Positions 5,687-6,884 of a stretch of DNA of 6,884 bases are shown piece after piece. Under the pieces are notes generated by a model that ran no database searches, was not told the DNA's origin, and was given only the letters and a program-made list of their open reading frames with translations. Source of the stretch: Nocardioides sp. (lineage in GTDB: Bacteria; Actinomycetota; Actinomycetes; Propionibacteriales; Nocardioidaceae); contig JAJPEO010000308.1 of the NCBI GenBank assembly GCA_021166815.1, positions 1 to 6,884 of the forward strand, in the 5' to 3' direction. Positions within the stretch are counted from its first letter, which is position 1. Each line of letters begins with the position of its first letter. The translations under genes and the position numbers were made by a program.

Positions 5687-6884
5687 CTAGCCGCGGGCAG
5701 CGACAGCCACCGCCCCCGCGTCCACGACGACGGCGACGTCCCCGCTCCGGTCGGTACGCCACACCTGCGCGCCCGTGGCCTCGAGCGCCTGCAGCACGGG
5801 GACGGACGGGTGCCCGTAGTCGTTGTTCTCCCCCACGGAGACGAGCGCCAGTCGCGCTCCCAGTCCGGTCAGCCACGGCAGGTCCTGGTGGCGGCTCCCG
5901 TGGTGGGGCACCTTCACGACGTCGACGTGGAGCCCCGCGAGGGTGCGACGCAGGGCTCCCTGCCCCGGAGGCTCGACGTCACCGGTCAGGAGCAGGCGGA
6001 CCCCGTCGACGTCCACGAGCAGCACGACGCTGTGGTCGTTGGCCGCGCTGTCCCCTCCCGCAGGACGCGCGCCCTGGGGTGGGGGCCAGACCGGCTGGAT
6101 CCGGACCCGCCCCACCTCGCGGGCCTGCCCCCAAGGGGACACCGCCGGGAGGCCGGCCAGGGCGTGGCGTACGGCGGCGACGCCGGAGGCAGGTCGGGCC
6201 AGCCAGGTCGACTCCACCGCCCCGACCGCGCGCCCGTCCAGGACGCCCGGCAGCCCCTCGACATGGTCGGCGTGGAAGTGGGTGAGCACGACCAGCGGCA
6301 CCCGGGTCACGCCGAGGGCGTCGAGACAGTGGTCGACGGAGGCCGGGTCGGGGCCGGCATCGACGACGACGGCGGCGCGGGGACCCGCGTTGACCACGAG
6401 GGCGTCGCCCTGCCCCACGTCGCACATGACGAGGACCCAGCCCTCCGGCGGCCATCCCGGCGCCGGCACCCGCACCAGGACCGCGGTCACCATGAGCGCG
6501 CAGCAGCCCATCGCCGTAGCCCGGTGGCGCAGCAGCCGGGGAGCGACCGCGACACCCGCCACGCACAGGGCGGTCAGCACGGCGAGGGCCAGCGGGCCGC
6601 TCCCCCACTCGATCGACGGCGTCGGGAGCGCCGCGGCCCGGCGGGCGACCGCGATGATCCAGCCGGCCGACCAGGCGCCCGGCGCCGCCACGGCACTGCC
6701 CAGTGCGGGCCAGACCAGGCCGACGAGCCCTCCACCCAGCCCGAGCACCGTCGCGGGCGCCACGGCCGGGGCCACCAGCAGGTTGGCGACGACGGCGACG
6801 AGGCTGACGTCGCCGGAGATCGCGGCCACCACCGGCGTGCACGCCACCTGCGCGGCGAGCGGCACGGCGACGGCCTCGGCCGCG
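5687..6884 (-). CDS. comEC: ComEC/Rec2-family DNA-transport protein, C-terminal part (5' end outside window)
   Basis: About 398 codons of a larger gene are present, and the frame runs open through the right edge. ComEC is the membrane channel for single-stranded DNA uptake in natural competence. The fragment starts in the competence membrane domain (PLAAQVACTPVVAAISGDVSL), with hydrophobic segments such as LVAVVANLLVAPAVAPATVLGLG and further ones up to VTAVLV. A cytosolic or peripheral metallo-beta-lactamase domain follows: DVGQGDALVV, VVDAGPDP, the metal motif HFHADH (codons at 6280-6263), NDHS, LLLTGD and KVPHHGS, then GENNDYGHPS and TDRSGD. All metal-binding positions look intact. The GTG at 6865 is an internal valine, not the start: six further in-frame codons precede it with the same ComEC-like character. 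The gene lies directly upstream of holA in one operon. Whether this lineage is naturally competent cannot be told from here. Confidence 0.94.
   Translation of the reverse strand, partial: AAEAVAVPLAAQVACTPVVAAISGDVSLVAVVANLLVAPAVAPATVLGLGGGLVGLVWPALGSAVAAPGAWSAGWIIAVARRAAALPTPSIEWGSGPLALAVLTALCVAGVAVAPRLLRHRATAMGCCALMVTAVLVRVPAPGWPPEGWVLVMCDVGQGDALVVNAGPRAAVVVDAGPDPASVDHCLDALGVTRVPLVVLTHFHADHVEGLPGVLDGRAVGAVESTWLARPASGVAAVRHALAGLPAVSPWGQAREVGRVRIQPVWPPPQGARPAGGDSAANDHSVVLLVDVDGVRLLLTGDVEPPGQGALRRTLAGLHVDVVKVPHHGSRHQDLPWLTGLGARLALVSVGENNDYGHPSVPVLQALEATGAQVWRTDRSGDVAVVVDAGAVAVAARG

Noticed and set aside
6863..6865. GTG at 6865 as the comEC start
   Set aside because: The frame is open and ComEC-like to the window edge, and ComEC needs several hundred more N-terminal residues.

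Overview
The window is chromosomal DNA from a high-GC Gram-positive bacterium (Actinomycetota). The base composition looks like roughly 70% G+C by eye, codon third positions are almost all G or C, GTG starts are used, and the neighbours comEC, holA, rpsT and lepA are a familiar actinobacterial neighbourhood. The protein wording (LepA, the COG3981-type acetyltransferase, the DUF1905 protein) suggests a Nocardioides-like member of the Propionibacteriales. That placement is inference from remembered sequences, not a search.

Layout from left to right. A complete lepA (EF-4) lies on the minus strand (14-1924). Upstream of it, in the same direction, is an overlapping pair: a GNAT acetyltransferase (2466-3023) followed by a DUF1905/YdeI-like protein (2005-2466). 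These two share one base (TGATG). A 53-base divergent gap separates them from a plus-strand aminoglycoside-phosphotransferase-fold kinase (3077-4024). A 315-base noncoding stretch follows. It holds two copies of an 83-base-period repeat, the second folding into a long hairpin, then the rpsT promoter and a structured leader. rpsT (ribosomal protein S20, 4340-4600, plus strand) converges on holA (DNA polymerase III delta, 4685-5674, minus strand), with a strong shared hairpin terminator between them. comEC (5687-6884, minus strand) lies 12 bases upstream of holA, and its 5' end is cut off by the right window edge.

Functionally the conserved genes serve translation (lepA, rpsT), chromosome replication (holA) and DNA uptake or transport (comEC). 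The acetyltransferase, DUF1905 and kinase genes look like a small lineage-variable insert between rpsT and lepA; their substrates cannot be read from sequence. I found no mobile element, CRISPR array, tRNA, rRNA or clearly new multi-gene system. The most unusual structure is the repeat/hairpin pair at 4052-4189. Smaller curiosities are a Tyr-to-Cys change in the conserved C-terminal domain of LepA and an orphan Shine-Dalgarno sequence upstream of lepA.
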